From the NCBI GenBank assembly GCA_020630035.1, contig JAHDCB010000017.1:1-17488 (forward strand): a stretch of DNA of 17,488 bases. Direction: 5' to 3'. The DNA is from Gammaproteobacteria bacterium. GTDB lineage: Bacteria > Pseudomonadota > Gammaproteobacteria > Chromatiales > Chromatiaceae. Both the position numbers and the translations under genes were made by a program. The notes under the pieces are model-generated. The model saw only the letters and a list, made by a program, of their open reading frames with translations. It was not told the DNA's origin and did not search any database. Shown here in pieces: positions 6,530-15,166 of this stretch. Numbering within the stretch: the first letter of the stretch is position 1; each line of letters begins with the position of its first letter.

Positions 6530-8389
6530 TCAGGGCGTGAGTTGCTCATGGAGTTGTAACCAGTCGTCGTCCAATGCATCCCGGTCACGTTGCAGTTGAG
6601 TTTGTCGTTGGGTTAGTTCCGGTAGTTTGGCTTTATCGTTTGCCGCATACAGGGCCGGGTCTGATAATTCGTTAGCCAGAGTATGTAGTTCGGTATCCAG
6701 TTGTTCCATGCGGTGTTCAACCTGCTGGATTTTGCGTTGGATGCCTGCCTGTGCTTTACGGGAGGTAGCCGTCTGTTGCCGCTGTTGTTTTTTGTGGTGG
6801 CTACCAGGCTGGCGTGTTGTGGGTCGGGTGGATGGGCGTGGTTCGTATTCATCGAGGGTGCCGCGAAATTCGCTGACCTGTCCGTCGGCCACCAGCCAGT
6901 ATTGGTCGACGCTGTGGCGTAGCAGGTGGCGGTCATGTGAGACGACTACCAGGGCGCCGGTGAAGGATTGCAGGGCCAGGGTCAGAGCGCTGCGCATCTC
7001 CAGATCCAGGTGGTTGGTCGGTTCGTCCAGCAGCAGCAGGTTGGGTTGCTGCCAGACGATCAGGGCGAGGGCCAGCCGTGCCTTTTCACCACCGGAGAAG
7101 GGAGCGATTGGTGCCAGTGCCTGGTCGCCGCGAAAGTCGAATCCGCCCAGAAACTGGCGGATTTGGGCTTCGCTGGCGGCCGGTTTGGTACGTTGCAGGT
7201 GTACCAGAGCGCTCGCGTCTGTGTCCAGGGCCTCCAGTTGGTGTTGGGCAAAATAGCCGATGCGGCAATGTTCGCCGTGTGTCACGCTGCCGGCTTGTGG
7301 TGCCAGGGCACCGGTCAGGCCCTGGATCAGGGTTGATTTGCCGGCGCCATTCACGCCCAGCAGGCCGATCCGGTCGCCCGGTAGCAGACTCAGATGAACC
7401 TGGCGCAGCACTGGTTGATCGGTGTAGCCGAGCTGTAAGTCTTGCGCACTGAGCAGCGGTTGTGACAATGGCTCGGGTGGCAGGAATTGCAGGCGAAATG
7501 GGCTGTCGGCCTGTACTTGTGCAACTTGTTCCAGATTTGCCAGTTGTTTCAGTCGGCTTTGCGCTTGTTTTGCCTTGCTCGCCTTGGCGCGGAACCGGTC
7601 GATAAAACCCTGGATCTGACGGATTTGTTGCTGCTGTTGCGCGTAGCGTGCCTGCTGGCTGGCGATCTGTGCTGCCCGCTGACGTTCAAAGTCGGTGTAG
7701 TGGCCGCTGTACAGGTGTAGTTGTTGCCCGGTCAGGTGCAGAATGCTATCGGCGACCTGGTCGATGAAGTCGCGATCATGTGAGATGCAAATCAGGGTGC
7801 CGGGATATTGTTGCAGCCGGCGTTCCAGCCAGGCGATGGTGTCCAGATCCAGGTGGTTGGTTGGCTCATCCAATAGCAGCAGGTCGGAGGGCCGCATCAA
7901 TGCCTGGGCCAGGTTCAGACGAATGCGCCAGCCGCCGGAGAATTCGGTGACGGGGCGGTGCTGGTCGGTGGCAGCAAAGCCAAGGCCGTGTAGCAGTTCA
8001 GCGGCCTGAGATTCGGCGTGATAGCCGCCTTGTGCTTCCAGTTCGGCATATAGTTCGCCCAGTTGCATCGTTTCGTCTGCTGCTTCGGCTGCCGCGATCC
8101 GGGCTTGTATCTCGCGCAGTGCGGTGTGTCCGTCCAGCACGAAATCGAGCGCGGTGCGGTCGCTGTGGGCGATTTCCTGCGCCATGTGGGCGATACGGCA
8201 GCCGGCTGGTAGGGTGAGCTCGCCTGCTTCGAGCGTGAGTTGGTCTTGCAGCAGGGCGAACAGGCTGGATTTGCCACAGCCGTTGCGCCCGACCAGGGCG
8301 ATTTTGCGGCGTGGCTGGAGGGTGACGGTAGCGGTGTCGAGCAGGCGCTGGATGCCGCGTTGCAGGGTGATCTGGTGGAGTCGGATCAT
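6530..8389 (-). CDS. yheS: ABC-F family ATPase, YheS type
   Basis: This 619-aa protein has two ABC domains in tandem and no membrane segment, as in ABC-F translation factors that bind the ribosome E site. Domain 1 has Walker A GRNGCGKSS (34-42), signature FSGGW (150-154) and Walker B LLLLDEPTNHLDL (170-182). The charged interdomain linker follows (about 235-300, with RFRAKASKAKQAQSR). Domain 2 has Walker A GVNGAGKST (345-353), signature FSGGE (431-435) and Walker B LLLLDEPTNHLDL (451-463). A Gln/Lys-rich C-terminal extension with a coiled coil follows (about 520-615). The start MIRLHQITLQRG and the overall pattern match YheS better than Uup or EttA. The gene lies 20 bp after the FAD/Fe-S gene and 21 bp before Rpn-like gene 1. 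It lacks a strong Shine-Dalgarno, so coupling to its neighbours is plausible. A role in ribosome maintenance is inferred from the family. Confidence 0.93.
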   Translation of the reverse strand: MIRLHQITLQRGIQRLLDTATVTLQPRRKIALVGRNGCGKSSLFALLQDQLTLEAGELTLPAGCRIAHMAQEIAHSDRTALDFVLDGHTALREIQARIAAAEAADETMQLGELYAELEAQGGYHAESQAAELLHGLGFAATDQHRPVTEFSGGWRIRLNLAQALMRPSDLLLLDEPTNHLDLDTIAWLERRLQQYPGTLICISHDRDFIDQVADSILHLTGQQLHLYSGHYTDFERQRAAQIASQQARYAQQQQQIRQIQGFIDRFRAKASKAKQAQSRLKQLANLEQVAQVQADSPFRLQFLPPEPLSQPLLSAQDLQLGYTDQPVLRQVHLSLLPGDRIGLLGVNGAGKSTLIQGLTGALAPQAGSVTHGEHCRIGYFAQHQLEALDTDASALVHLQRTKPAASEAQIRQFLGGFDFRGDQALAPIAPFSGGEKARLALALIVWQQPNLLLLDEPTNHLDLEMRSALTLALQSFTGALVVVSHDRHLLRHSVDQYWLVADGQVSEFRGTLDEYEPRPSTRPTTRQPGSHHKKQQRQQTATSRKAQAGIQRKIQQVEHRMEQLDTELHTLANELSDPALYAANDKAKLPELTQRQTQLQRDRDALDDDWLQLHEQLTP

Positions 8390-8409
8390 GTGGTGTGATC
8401 AGGCGTGCG

Positions 8410-11400
8410 TTATAACAAGACGCGCTCAACGCCGCCCTGTTGTGCTTTTTGCAGGAACTGTGCCTGCCAGCCCTCGCCCAGCAGGTGTTTTGCCATCTCA
8501 ACCACGATGTAGTCGGTTTTCAGACCGGTTGCATCGCCGTACCGGGTGAGTCCTTGCTGACAGGCCGGGCAACTGGTCAGCAGCTTGACTTGTCCTTCGG
8601 CAGCGCGGGCTTGGCCGGTCAGGTCGCGGATGCCTTGTTGTAGTTCTGCTTGTTTTCTGTAGCGCAGTTGGTTGGCGATATCCGGGCGTGAGGTACCGAG
8701 GGTACCGGCTTCGCCGCAACACCGATCCGACAGGGCGACGTCTTTGCCCATCAGGGTACTGGCGACCTGGATGGGGTTCTGTTGTTTCATCGGGCTGTGG
8801 CACGGATCGTGATACAGATATTGCACACCATCGACGCCATCCAGGCTGAGCCCTTGTTCGACCAGGTATTCATGGATGTCGAGTAACCGGCAGCCGGGGA
8901 AGATTTGCTCAAATTCGTATTTCAGCAGCTGATCCATGCAGGTGCCACAGGACACCACCACGGTCTGGATGTTCAGGTAGTTCAGGGTATTTGCAACCCG
9001 GTGGAACAGCACTCGGTTTTCGGTGGTGATCTGTTGTCCCTTCGCGGCTTGTCCGGCGCTGGTTTGTGGGTAGCCGCAACACAGGTAGCCGGGCGGCAGT
9101 ATGGTTCTGGCCCCGGTCTGGTACAGCATCGCGATGGTCGCCAGGCCGATGTCTGAGAACAGTCGTTCTGAGCCGCATCCCGGGAAGTAGAACACGGCAT
9201 CGTGTTGTTCTGCGGTGCGTGCCGGATCGCGGATGATCGGGATGTAGTCCGCCTTCTCCAGGCCCAGAGCGGCGCGGTAGGATTGTTTCGGCAGTTCGAC
9301 CCGGATCGGGCGCCGGATCATGTCCACCGCGATAGTGCTGATCTGGAGCTTGCCGTTGGTGGCGGCAGGTGGTTGGTCTGCCGGCAGCAGGCCGCTGCGT
9401 CGTGCCAGGTCGTGCATCAGGCTGAGGCCTTTGAAGCCCCAGTCGATCATGCCTTTGCGCAGCCATTTGATGGTGGTCGGGTGGGTGGTGTTCAGGAACT
9501 GCATCGCGGCCCAGGTACCCAGGTTGCGCTTTTTTTTGCCGGTGTCGTGCAGGATTTTGCGCATCCGGATGGTGACCTCACCAAAGTCGATGTTTACCGG
9601 ACAGGGCGCTTCGCATTTGTGGCACACGGTGCAATGGTCGGCAATGTCGTTCATTTCGTCGAAATGTTGCAGGGCTACTCCGCGCCGGGTTTGTTCTTCG
9701 TACAAAAATGCTTCGATCACCAGGCCGGTGCCGAGGATTTTGTTGCGCGGTGAATACAACAGGTTAGCGCGCGGCACATGGGTCATACATTTCGGCTTGC
9801 ATTTGCCGCAGCGCAGACAATGTTTGATATCGTCGTTCAGTGCACCCAACTCACTTTGTTCCAGCAGAATTGCTTCCTGTTCGACCAGTTGCAATGATGG
9901 GGTATAGGCGCGTTCCAGCCCGGAGTCGGGCATCAGTTTGCCCCGGTTGAAGTGTTGTTCCGGGTCAACTTGTTGTTTGTAGGCGACGAAGTCTTGTAGC
10001 TTGTCTTCGGTCAGATATTTGATTTTGGTGAGCCCGATACCATGCTCGCCGGAGATGACGCCGTCCAGTTGCTGCGCCAGTTGCATTACCTGGGCGACGA
10101 TCTGATCCGCCTGTTGCAACATCTGGTAGTTGTGCGAATGTACCGGGATGTTGGTATGCACGTTGCCGTCGCCGGCGTGCATATGCAGGGCGACAAACAG
10201 TCGTTCATTTTTGTTGTTCAGATGTGCCGTGCGCAGTTGTTCGCGTAACGCCTTCAGTTCTTCACCCTGTAAGATGTCGCGTAATGGTGCTTTCAGCTCC
10301 TGGCGATATGAGACCCGGATATCGCGGCGTAACAACATCGTCAGATGGGTGTCGTCCGGCTGTTGCCGGTCGGCTTCAGCTGGTAACAGGATTGCCGGGT
10401 TTGCTGGGTTGTCCAGTTGATCCAGCAAGGTTTGCCAGCGCTGGCCGACTTGTGTGACAGTCTCCTGTGCCAGTGCCAGTTTGTTACGCAATATGTCGCC
10501 GTCACTCTCTTCCGGTAGTGGGTATGTGGTGAGTATGGCCTGATAGGTCTGGGTGGTCTGGAGCTTGTTGCGGATCGACTGTTCGATGTTGATCTGCTCG
10601 ATGCCGCGACTGTAATCTGCCAGCCGATCTAGTGGGATCACCACGTCTTCGTTGATTTTGAACGCATTGGTATGCGCTGAAATGGCTGCGGTGCGGGCGC
10701 GGTCGGCCCAGAATTTTTTGCGTGCTGCCGGGCTGATCGCGACAAAGCCTTCTGCTTGGCGCGCATTTGCCATGCCAATTACCCGGCTGGCAGTGTCGGC
10801 AACCTGTTGTTCGTCATCTGAGACCAGGTCTGCCAGCAGAACCATCTTCGGCGTTGCGCGTCGTGCGGCCTTGGTGCTGTAGCCCACTGCCTTCACATAG
10901 CGTTCGTCCAGATGTTCCAGTCCGGCAATCTGCACACCCTCGGTGGCCTCAATCGCTGTGGTGATTTCCACAATCGCCGGCACTGCTTCTGCCAGATCCT
11001 GACCGAAAAATTCCAGACAAACGGTGCGGGTATGTGCCGGCATCCGGTGCAGGATAAAGCGTGCTGAGGTGATCAGGCCATCGCAGCCTTCTTTTTGCAC
11101 GCCTGGCAAACCGCACAAGAATTTGTCGGTGACATCCTTACCCAGGCCGACCTTGCGGAATGCCTGGCCGGGCATGGTCAGGGTTTCTGCCGAGCCTTGC
11201 GGCGTGGTGCCATCCGGTGCGTAGCGTTGCAGGCGGAAGCTGACCTCTGCCTGGTCATGTATCTTGCCCAGGTTATGGTTCAGGCGGGTCACTTCCAGCC
11301 AGTCGGCCTGCGGTGTGACCATGCGCCAACTGGCCAGATTATCGAGTGTGGTGCCCCACAAGACGGCTTTTTTACCGCCGGCATTCATCGCGATATTGCC

Positions 11401-12216
11401 GCCGATGGTAGAGGCATCCTGTGAAGTCGGGTCTACGGCAAACACTTGGCCATGCTGGGCTGCCAGTTCTGAGACGCGCCGGGTGACCACACCAGCACTG
11501 GTACGTACGGTGGCGACCGGTTCATCCACACCCGGCAGCGAAATTGTTTCTATAGACGACAGGTCTTCCAGCTTTTCGGTATTGATCACTGCACAGTGTG
11601 CGTCCAGAGGGACGGCTGAGCCGGTATAACCGGTACCGCCACCGCGTGGAATCAGAGTCAGACCACAATCAATGCAGGCCCGGACAATAGCGGCAATCTC
11701 GGCTTCAGTATCCGGGGTGATCACCACAAACGGCATTTCGACCCGCCAGTCGGTTGCATCAGTGGCATGCGAGACGCGTGCCAGGCCGCTGAAATCGATA
11801 TTATCTTTCCGGGTCAGCGGCTGCAGGGCGTGTTGCACCTTCTGACGTAATGCCAGAGTATCGCTGAACCGGCTGCTGAACTGATCAACAGCGTGCTGGA
11901 TGGCGTTTAGCAGGCGTTCAGCATCGGTATTCTGATTAATCCGCTTCGCGAACTGGTTCAGGCGATGATTGAGTGCCACCACCAGTGCCTTACGCCGATC
12001 CGCGTTATGCAGCAGATCGTCTTGCAGGTATGGGTTACGCTCTGCAACCCACAGGTCGCCAAGCACTTCAAACAACATTTGTGCTGAGCGGCCGGTACGG
12101 CGCGTACTGCGCAACGACTCAATCAGTTGCCAGTTCGGCTCGCCGAGATAACGGATCACGATTTCGCGATCACTCAGGGAGGTGTAGTTGTAAGGAATTT
12201 CGCGGAGGCGTGGCAT
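8410..12216 (-). CDS. DUF3683-type FAD/Fe-S oxidoreductase (GlcD/D-lactate dehydrogenase-like fusion)
   Basis: This 1268-aa protein combines parts usually split among GlcD, GlcF and GlpC-like subunits. Residues 1-140 begin MPRLREIPYNYTSLSDREIV, which I recognise as the DUF3683-type N-terminus. An FAD-binding_4 domain follows (about 155-390, PP-loop PRGGGTGYTGSAVP at 190-203), then the FAD-linked oxidase C-terminal domain (about 400-760, with HMHAGDGNVHTNIP at 678-691 and SGEHGIG at 722-728). Two [4Fe-4S] motifs come next: Cys800/803/806/810 and Cys862/865/868/872. Two CCG domains close the protein: Cys1014, Cys1046-1047, Cys1090/1093, then Cys1139, Cys1166-1167, Cys1216/1219. All metal-binding cysteines appear intact. 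It probably oxidises a 2-hydroxyacid such as D-lactate or glycolate and passes electrons to the respiratory chain; the substrate is not fixed by the sequence. It starts 6 bp after the stop of Rpn-like gene 2. Confidence 0.93.
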   Translation of the reverse strand: MPRLREIPYNYTSLSDREIVIRYLGEPNWQLIESLRSTRRTGRSAQMLFEVLGDLWVAERNPYLQDDLLHNADRRKALVVALNHRLNQFAKRINQNTDAERLLNAIQHAVDQFSSRFSDTLALRQKVQHALQPLTRKDNIDFSGLARVSHATDATDWRVEMPFVVITPDTEAEIAAIVRACIDCGLTLIPRGGGTGYTGSAVPLDAHCAVINTEKLEDLSSIETISLPGVDEPVATVRTSAGVVTRRVSELAAQHGQVFAVDPTSQDASTIGGNIAMNAGGKKAVLWGTTLDNLASWRMVTPQADWLEVTRLNHNLGKIHDQAEVSFRLQRYAPDGTTPQGSAETLTMPGQAFRKVGLGKDVTDKFLCGLPGVQKEGCDGLITSARFILHRMPAHTRTVCLEFFGQDLAEAVPAIVEITTAIEATEGVQIAGLEHLDERYVKAVGYSTKAARRATPKMVLLADLVSDDEQQVADTASRVIGMANARQAEGFVAISPAARKKFWADRARTAAISAHTNAFKINEDVVIPLDRLADYSRGIEQINIEQSIRNKLQTTQTYQAILTTYPLPEESDGDILRNKLALAQETVTQVGQRWQTLLDQLDNPANPAILLPAEADRQQPDDTHLTMLLRRDIRVSYRQELKAPLRDILQGEELKALREQLRTAHLNNKNERLFVALHMHAGDGNVHTNIPVHSHNYQMLQQADQIVAQVMQLAQQLDGVISGEHGIGLTKIKYLTEDKLQDFVAYKQQVDPEQHFNRGKLMPDSGLERAYTPSLQLVEQEAILLEQSELGALNDDIKHCLRCGKCKPKCMTHVPRANLLYSPRNKILGTGLVIEAFLYEEQTRRGVALQHFDEMNDIADHCTVCHKCEAPCPVNIDFGEVTIRMRKILHDTGKKKRNLGTWAAMQFLNTTHPTTIKWLRKGMIDWGFKGLSLMHDLARRSGLLPADQPPAATNGKLQISTIAVDMIRRPIRVELPKQSYRAALGLEKADYIPIIRDPARTAEQHDAVFYFPGCGSERLFSDIGLATIAMLYQTGARTILPPGYLCCGYPQTSAGQAAKGQQITTENRVLFHRVANTLNYLNIQTVVVSCGTCMDQLLKYEFEQIFPGCRLLDIHEYLVEQGLSLDGVDGVQYLYHDPCHSPMKQQNPIQVASTLMGKDVALSDRCCGEAGTLGTSRPDIANQLRYRKQAELQQGIRDLTGQARAAEGQVKLLTSCPACQQGLTRYGDATGLKTDYIVVEMAKHLLGEGWQAQFLQKAQQGGVERVLL

Positions 12217-12222
12217 TGTCGA

Positions 12223-13167
12223 TTATTGACCAGGCTGTGAGTTAAGAACTTGTGGTAATCGTTGTGCGCTCAGCAGCTGCTCAGACCAGTGTTGCAATGT
12301 GTCGGCATCTGCTTGGGCAACCTGATCGTGCACAGTGGCACTCACTTCTGTCCCGAATTTCAGCTTCAGTTGTGCCAGTAACATCTTGGCGGCACCGCGT
12401 TGGATACCTGCTGATACCCCTTCCTGGCGGCCTTTCTGCCAGCCTTCCTGCTGTCCTTTCTGCCAACCTTCCTGGCGAGCCTGCGCTAATCTTCCCATCA
12501 TGATGCGTTCCTCCTCAGGGTAGTCATGTTGATATTGCTGTTGTTCCTGTTCGGTCAAATCACCGTAAATATCGATAAAGTCAATGTACTTGGCCTGTTT
12601 ATCCGGGTGTTGTTCCAGGCAGAGCAGGCGGCGCATGGACTGAGCATACACGGCGACCTTATCCTGTGCATCATAGCGCATGTTCAGCAGATTTAAGCAG
12701 GCCACAATGTTGTCACTATCTTGATAAGTAGCGTACGACAGACGAGGTAGATGACAGGCGACATAGCGAAAGCCGAGGTAAGGTTCTCCGCCACTGCCTA
12801 AATGCAGGTATTGGGCACATCGGCCTGCATGCAAAAAAACGACCACCGGGACGATCCGGTCAGTCTGGCACAGTTCCGCCAGATCCAGGCAATAATGTGC
12901 CAGTCGATGGATTGAAAAGTGACGGGGCTCAGTTTCTTCTTCTACCGCGAATAATAATGCAGCACGCTCACCATCCGGCCATTCGACCTGCAACGGACAA
13001 TCCAGCTCGCGGAAGCGATCACCCAATCGACGTTTGAGCTGTTCCTGGCGCAGCGGCGTAATCTTAAAATGACCACTCAGTTTCTGCGCTTCTGCCGGGG
13101 CAAAAAAGCGCAATGCCTCCAGAGGATAGTCCAGCAGCATATTCTTGAAATTCTGATCATGCGACAT
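12223..13167 (-). CDS. Rpn/PD-(D/E)XK-like protein 2, with EGWQKGQ repeats
   Basis: This 314-aa protein opens MSHDQNFKNMLLDYPLEALRFF, a start seen in proteins annotated as Rpn-family, DUF4351-like or 'putative transposase'. The nuclease-like core lies at about 40-145. Candidate catalytic residues are Asp56 and the acidic cluster Glu76-Glu78 in LLFAVEEETEP; the canonical lysine is not obvious. A helical region (about 150-225) leads into the repeated linker EGWQKGQ/EGWQKGR (about 233-250) and a helical C-terminus. It shares its architecture with Rpn-like protein 1 (nuclease core, helices, Gln/Gly repeat linker, helical tail), but the sequences differ clearly, so they are not a recent duplication. 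It sits between the asparaginase gene (31 bp gap) and the FAD/Fe-S gene (6 bp gap), all minus strand. A weak GAGGG lies about ten bases before the ATG. Catalytic activity is uncertain. Confidence 0.65.
   Translation of the reverse strand: MSHDQNFKNMLLDYPLEALRFFAPAEAQKLSGHFKITPLRQEQLKRRLGDRFRELDCPLQVEWPDGERAALLFAVEEETEPRHFSIHRLAHYCLDLAELCQTDRIVPVVVFLHAGRCAQYLHLGSGGEPYLGFRYVACHLPRLSYATYQDSDNIVACLNLLNMRYDAQDKVAVYAQSMRRLLCLEQHPDKQAKYIDFIDIYGDLTEQEQQQYQHDYPEEERIMMGRLAQARQEGWQKGQQEGWQKGRQEGVSAGIQRGAAKMLLAQLKLKFGTEVSATVHDQVAQADADTLQHWSEQLLSAQRLPQVLNSQPGQ
12421..12468 (-). repeat. 24-bp tandem repeat inside Rpn-like gene 2
   Basis: Two 24-bp units, 12421-12444 and 12445-12468, are near-identical. 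Each starts TTCCTG on the plus strand and contains CCTTTCTGCCA. A third partial copy (TTCCTGGCG) begins at 12469. On the minus strand they encode the repeated EGWQKG(Q/R)(Q) linker. The unit is a multiple of three, so copy-number change keeps the frame. Confidence 0.9.
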
Positions 13168-13198
13168 TGGAGCTTGCCCTCGGTGTCAGTGAGCGACG

Positions 13199-14875
13199 TC
13201 AGGATTTGGCATACACCGCCAGATACAGACCTTTGAAGAACAACTTCACTTGTGGTGAGCTGGTGACCAGGGTCAGAATCACGTCACCACTGCCGATCAC
13301 ATTCTGCGTCTTATAGGTGATGTTCTGCATCCGGGTCTGCACTGGCTTGTCAGCCTCATGCACAAAGCTGATGCTGGCGACACACCGTGCTTCATCTACT
13401 GTTGTGCGGTGATCAGCACGTGGCATATTCATGAAGACCCGGACATCCACTCGTTCACCATCCTCCACGCCCTTTACACCCAGGCCAGACAGGCGCAGCA
13501 TAGCACGCGATATCCGGTCGCGATCCAACCGGCCATCCGGCGCGGCGGATGCGGTAAATACCGACACCGGGTCGCCTGCGGCAACCGCACCGTAGCGCAG
13601 ATCAAACAGGTTTTCGGTCTGTTCACCGCGCTGGCTGATCTGCATCTGAGCAATCCGGCCAGATCCGAACTGTGTGCCCAGGGTCCACATCAATTTCGTC
13701 AGCGCCGCTTCCGGCGTCATATCTAGCCCGGATAACACCCCCCGCTCCAGAATACCGCTGCTGGCTTCATACAGGCCCATCTCAACCGTGCCCTGGGTAC
13801 ATTGCGAAATGTTCACAATCAAACGCCCACTGGCAATCACCTTAGGCTGTATGTCACCGGTCATACTGGTCAGCGCGTCGCCCTGCACGGATTGTTCTAC
13901 CATGTGCAGAAAACCCTCATTCCCTGGCACATTCCCGGTGCCATAGGTGCGTAACACAATGCCTTCAGTATCACCATCTAAGAATAACTTACGCATCGGG
14001 CCTTCTAATAAGCCAGGAAACACGCTGATATTGAACACTTGTGGTACCAGGTCAGTCTTGACAAAAAACCGTTTGCCGTCGGGCCGTGGTAACAAATAAT
14101 TGGTGTTGATCGTGATATGTTCACCGATCGTCCCCAATTGCGGAAAATTGGGCGAATCAAACCCGGCCCAGTCGGAAGAACTGACCTTAGTGGCGCGACA
14201 GCCGCGTAAGACCTTATCGGCAAACACGATCACCACCTCCGGAATCAGCGGTAGGTCCGTCGCCTGATATCCGGCGACATAAATCGCATTGGTAAAGTTC
14301 AAGACAGCATCCGTCCGGGTGGCCGCGATCGGCAATTGGGACCCGGTAACGATGACCGGCTTATCCAGGTTTTCAAACATAAAGCTCAGGGCTGAGCTGG
14401 TATAGGCCATCGTATCGGTGCCATGCAATACAATAAAGCCATCATAATCGGCATACACTGTCCGAATCTTTTGTGCGATCTGTATCCACTGTGTTGGTGA
14501 AATGTCGGACGAGTCAACCGGCTCAATGCTGCCGCTACCGAACTCAATCACATTGCCACTATCCAGCTCCAGAAAGTTTGGTTTGTGCTCAATAAGTTTT
14601 GCGATCTCATGTTGCAAAGTCGGATCAGGTTCTTTGAGAGCAGCTTGTTTTTGTTCTGCTCGCTCTAGTTTCTGCAGAGACTCTTGCTGTTTTTTTGCAA
14701 GCTGTCTGGCTGTGTCAGAACGATAAGACTTAGCTTCTTTCACAGAAAAACCAGGGACAAAACGTAATAGGTCGGACAGTGGTTTTGGTTCTAATGGGCT
14801 GTAAGGGTCATTCGGATCTTTCGGTGCCATACCAATGGTGCCACCGGTATATAAAATGTACACTCGTGTTTTCAT
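13199..14875 (-). CDS. Extended asparaginase, type I (AnsA-like), with coiled insert and C-terminal beta domain
   Basis: The catalytic core is clearly type I asparaginase, which hydrolyses L-asparagine to aspartate and ammonia. TGGTIG at 10-15 carries the nucleophile Thr13. PVDSSDISPTQW (119-130) matches the substrate-binding DSSD/N motif. HGTDTMAYTSSALSFM (151-166) supplies Thr153 and Asp154, and RATK ends in Lys230, completing the second triad. Core similarity to AnsA continues to about residue 425. At 558 aa it is roughly 200 residues longer than AnsA (about 340). There is an extra charged, probably coiled-coil segment at about 44-100, and an extra region of about 130 residues (426-558), predicted beta-rich, ending LYLAVYAKS. 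No signal peptide is present, so it should be cytoplasmic. AAGGG precedes the ATG by five bases. It is the first gene of the minus-strand run. The role of the added parts is unknown. Confidence 0.88.
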   Translation of the reverse strand: MKTRVYILYTGGTIGMAPKDPNDPYSPLEPKPLSDLLRFVPGFSVKEAKSYRSDTARQLAKKQQESLQKLERAEQKQAALKEPDPTLQHEIAKLIEHKPNFLELDSGNVIEFGSGSIEPVDSSDISPTQWIQIAQKIRTVYADYDGFIVLHGTDTMAYTSSALSFMFENLDKPVIVTGSQLPIAATRTDAVLNFTNAIYVAGYQATDLPLIPEVVIVFADKVLRGCRATKVSSSDWAGFDSPNFPQLGTIGEHITINTNYLLPRPDGKRFFVKTDLVPQVFNISVFPGLLEGPMRKLFLDGDTEGIVLRTYGTGNVPGNEGFLHMVEQSVQGDALTSMTGDIQPKVIASGRLIVNISQCTQGTVEMGLYEASSGILERGVLSGLDMTPEAALTKLMWTLGTQFGSGRIAQMQISQRGEQTENLFDLRYGAVAAGDPVSVFTASAAPDGRLDRDRISRAMLRLSGLGVKGVEDGERVDVRVFMNMPRADHRTTVDEARCVASISFVHEADKPVQTRMQNITYKTQNVIGSGDVILTLVTSSPQVKLFFKGLYLAVYAKS

Positions 14876-14880
14876 GCAAA

Positions 14881-14885
14881 CCCTT
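14881..14885 (-). promoter_or_regulatory. Ribosome binding site of the asparaginase gene
   Basis: On the minus strand AAGGG ends five bases before the ATG at 14875 and overlaps the TAA stop of the short upstream ORF (14885-14887). This supports the chosen asparaginase start, and would allow re-initiation if the upstream ORF is translated. Confidence 0.6.
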
Positions 14886-15166
14886 TATGAGGCTGATTGT
14901 ATTATGTTGAATTGATAGGCTACGGCCTTGACTTGGTCGGACTTGTTTTTTATCGGCAATTTCGCCAGTATCTCTGCACAGGCATCACCGGATAAGGCGC
15001 GGACGATTATCTGATTACCAAGATTTTTATTGTTTTCGGTTGATACGTGTATATGATGAATCACTGATTCCATATAGCCTTGAAAGATATGACTCAAGGG
15101 CACCTCTAAAAACGTGACGAGCACAGCAAAGACGAGGCGAAAAAGCGCAGTGTACAAAGCGTACAT
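14885..15166 (-). pseudogene. Short ORF, possible gene remnant whose start lies in a MITE
   Basis: An open frame of 93 codons ends nine bases before the asparaginase start. Its first 24 codons or so (MYALYTALFRLV...) are encoded inside the MITE-like element at 15098-15217, so they cannot be ancestral. The remaining part, from about HIFQGYMESVIHH to FNIIQSAS, contains an internal ATG (MESVIHH...) that could start a 62-residue protein, but no good Shine-Dalgarno precedes it. If the element and one TCAA copy are removed in silico, the frame continues upstream for about 13 codons (reading RNPTIAQNSQYEL before LSHIF) to a TAA and meets no ATG. I recognise no family. It may be a disrupted gene, a leader ORF for asparaginase, or chance. 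Confidence 0.3.

Noticed and set aside
6627..7256. 209-residue open frame antisense to yheS
   Set aside because: yheS is certain in the opposite strand, and the antisense product is Arg/Ser/Cys-rich shadow sequence.
9202..9907. Two long open frames (183 and 195 residues) antisense to the FAD/Fe-S gene
   Set aside because: The sense gene is firmly identified over this stretch; the antisense products show no motif.
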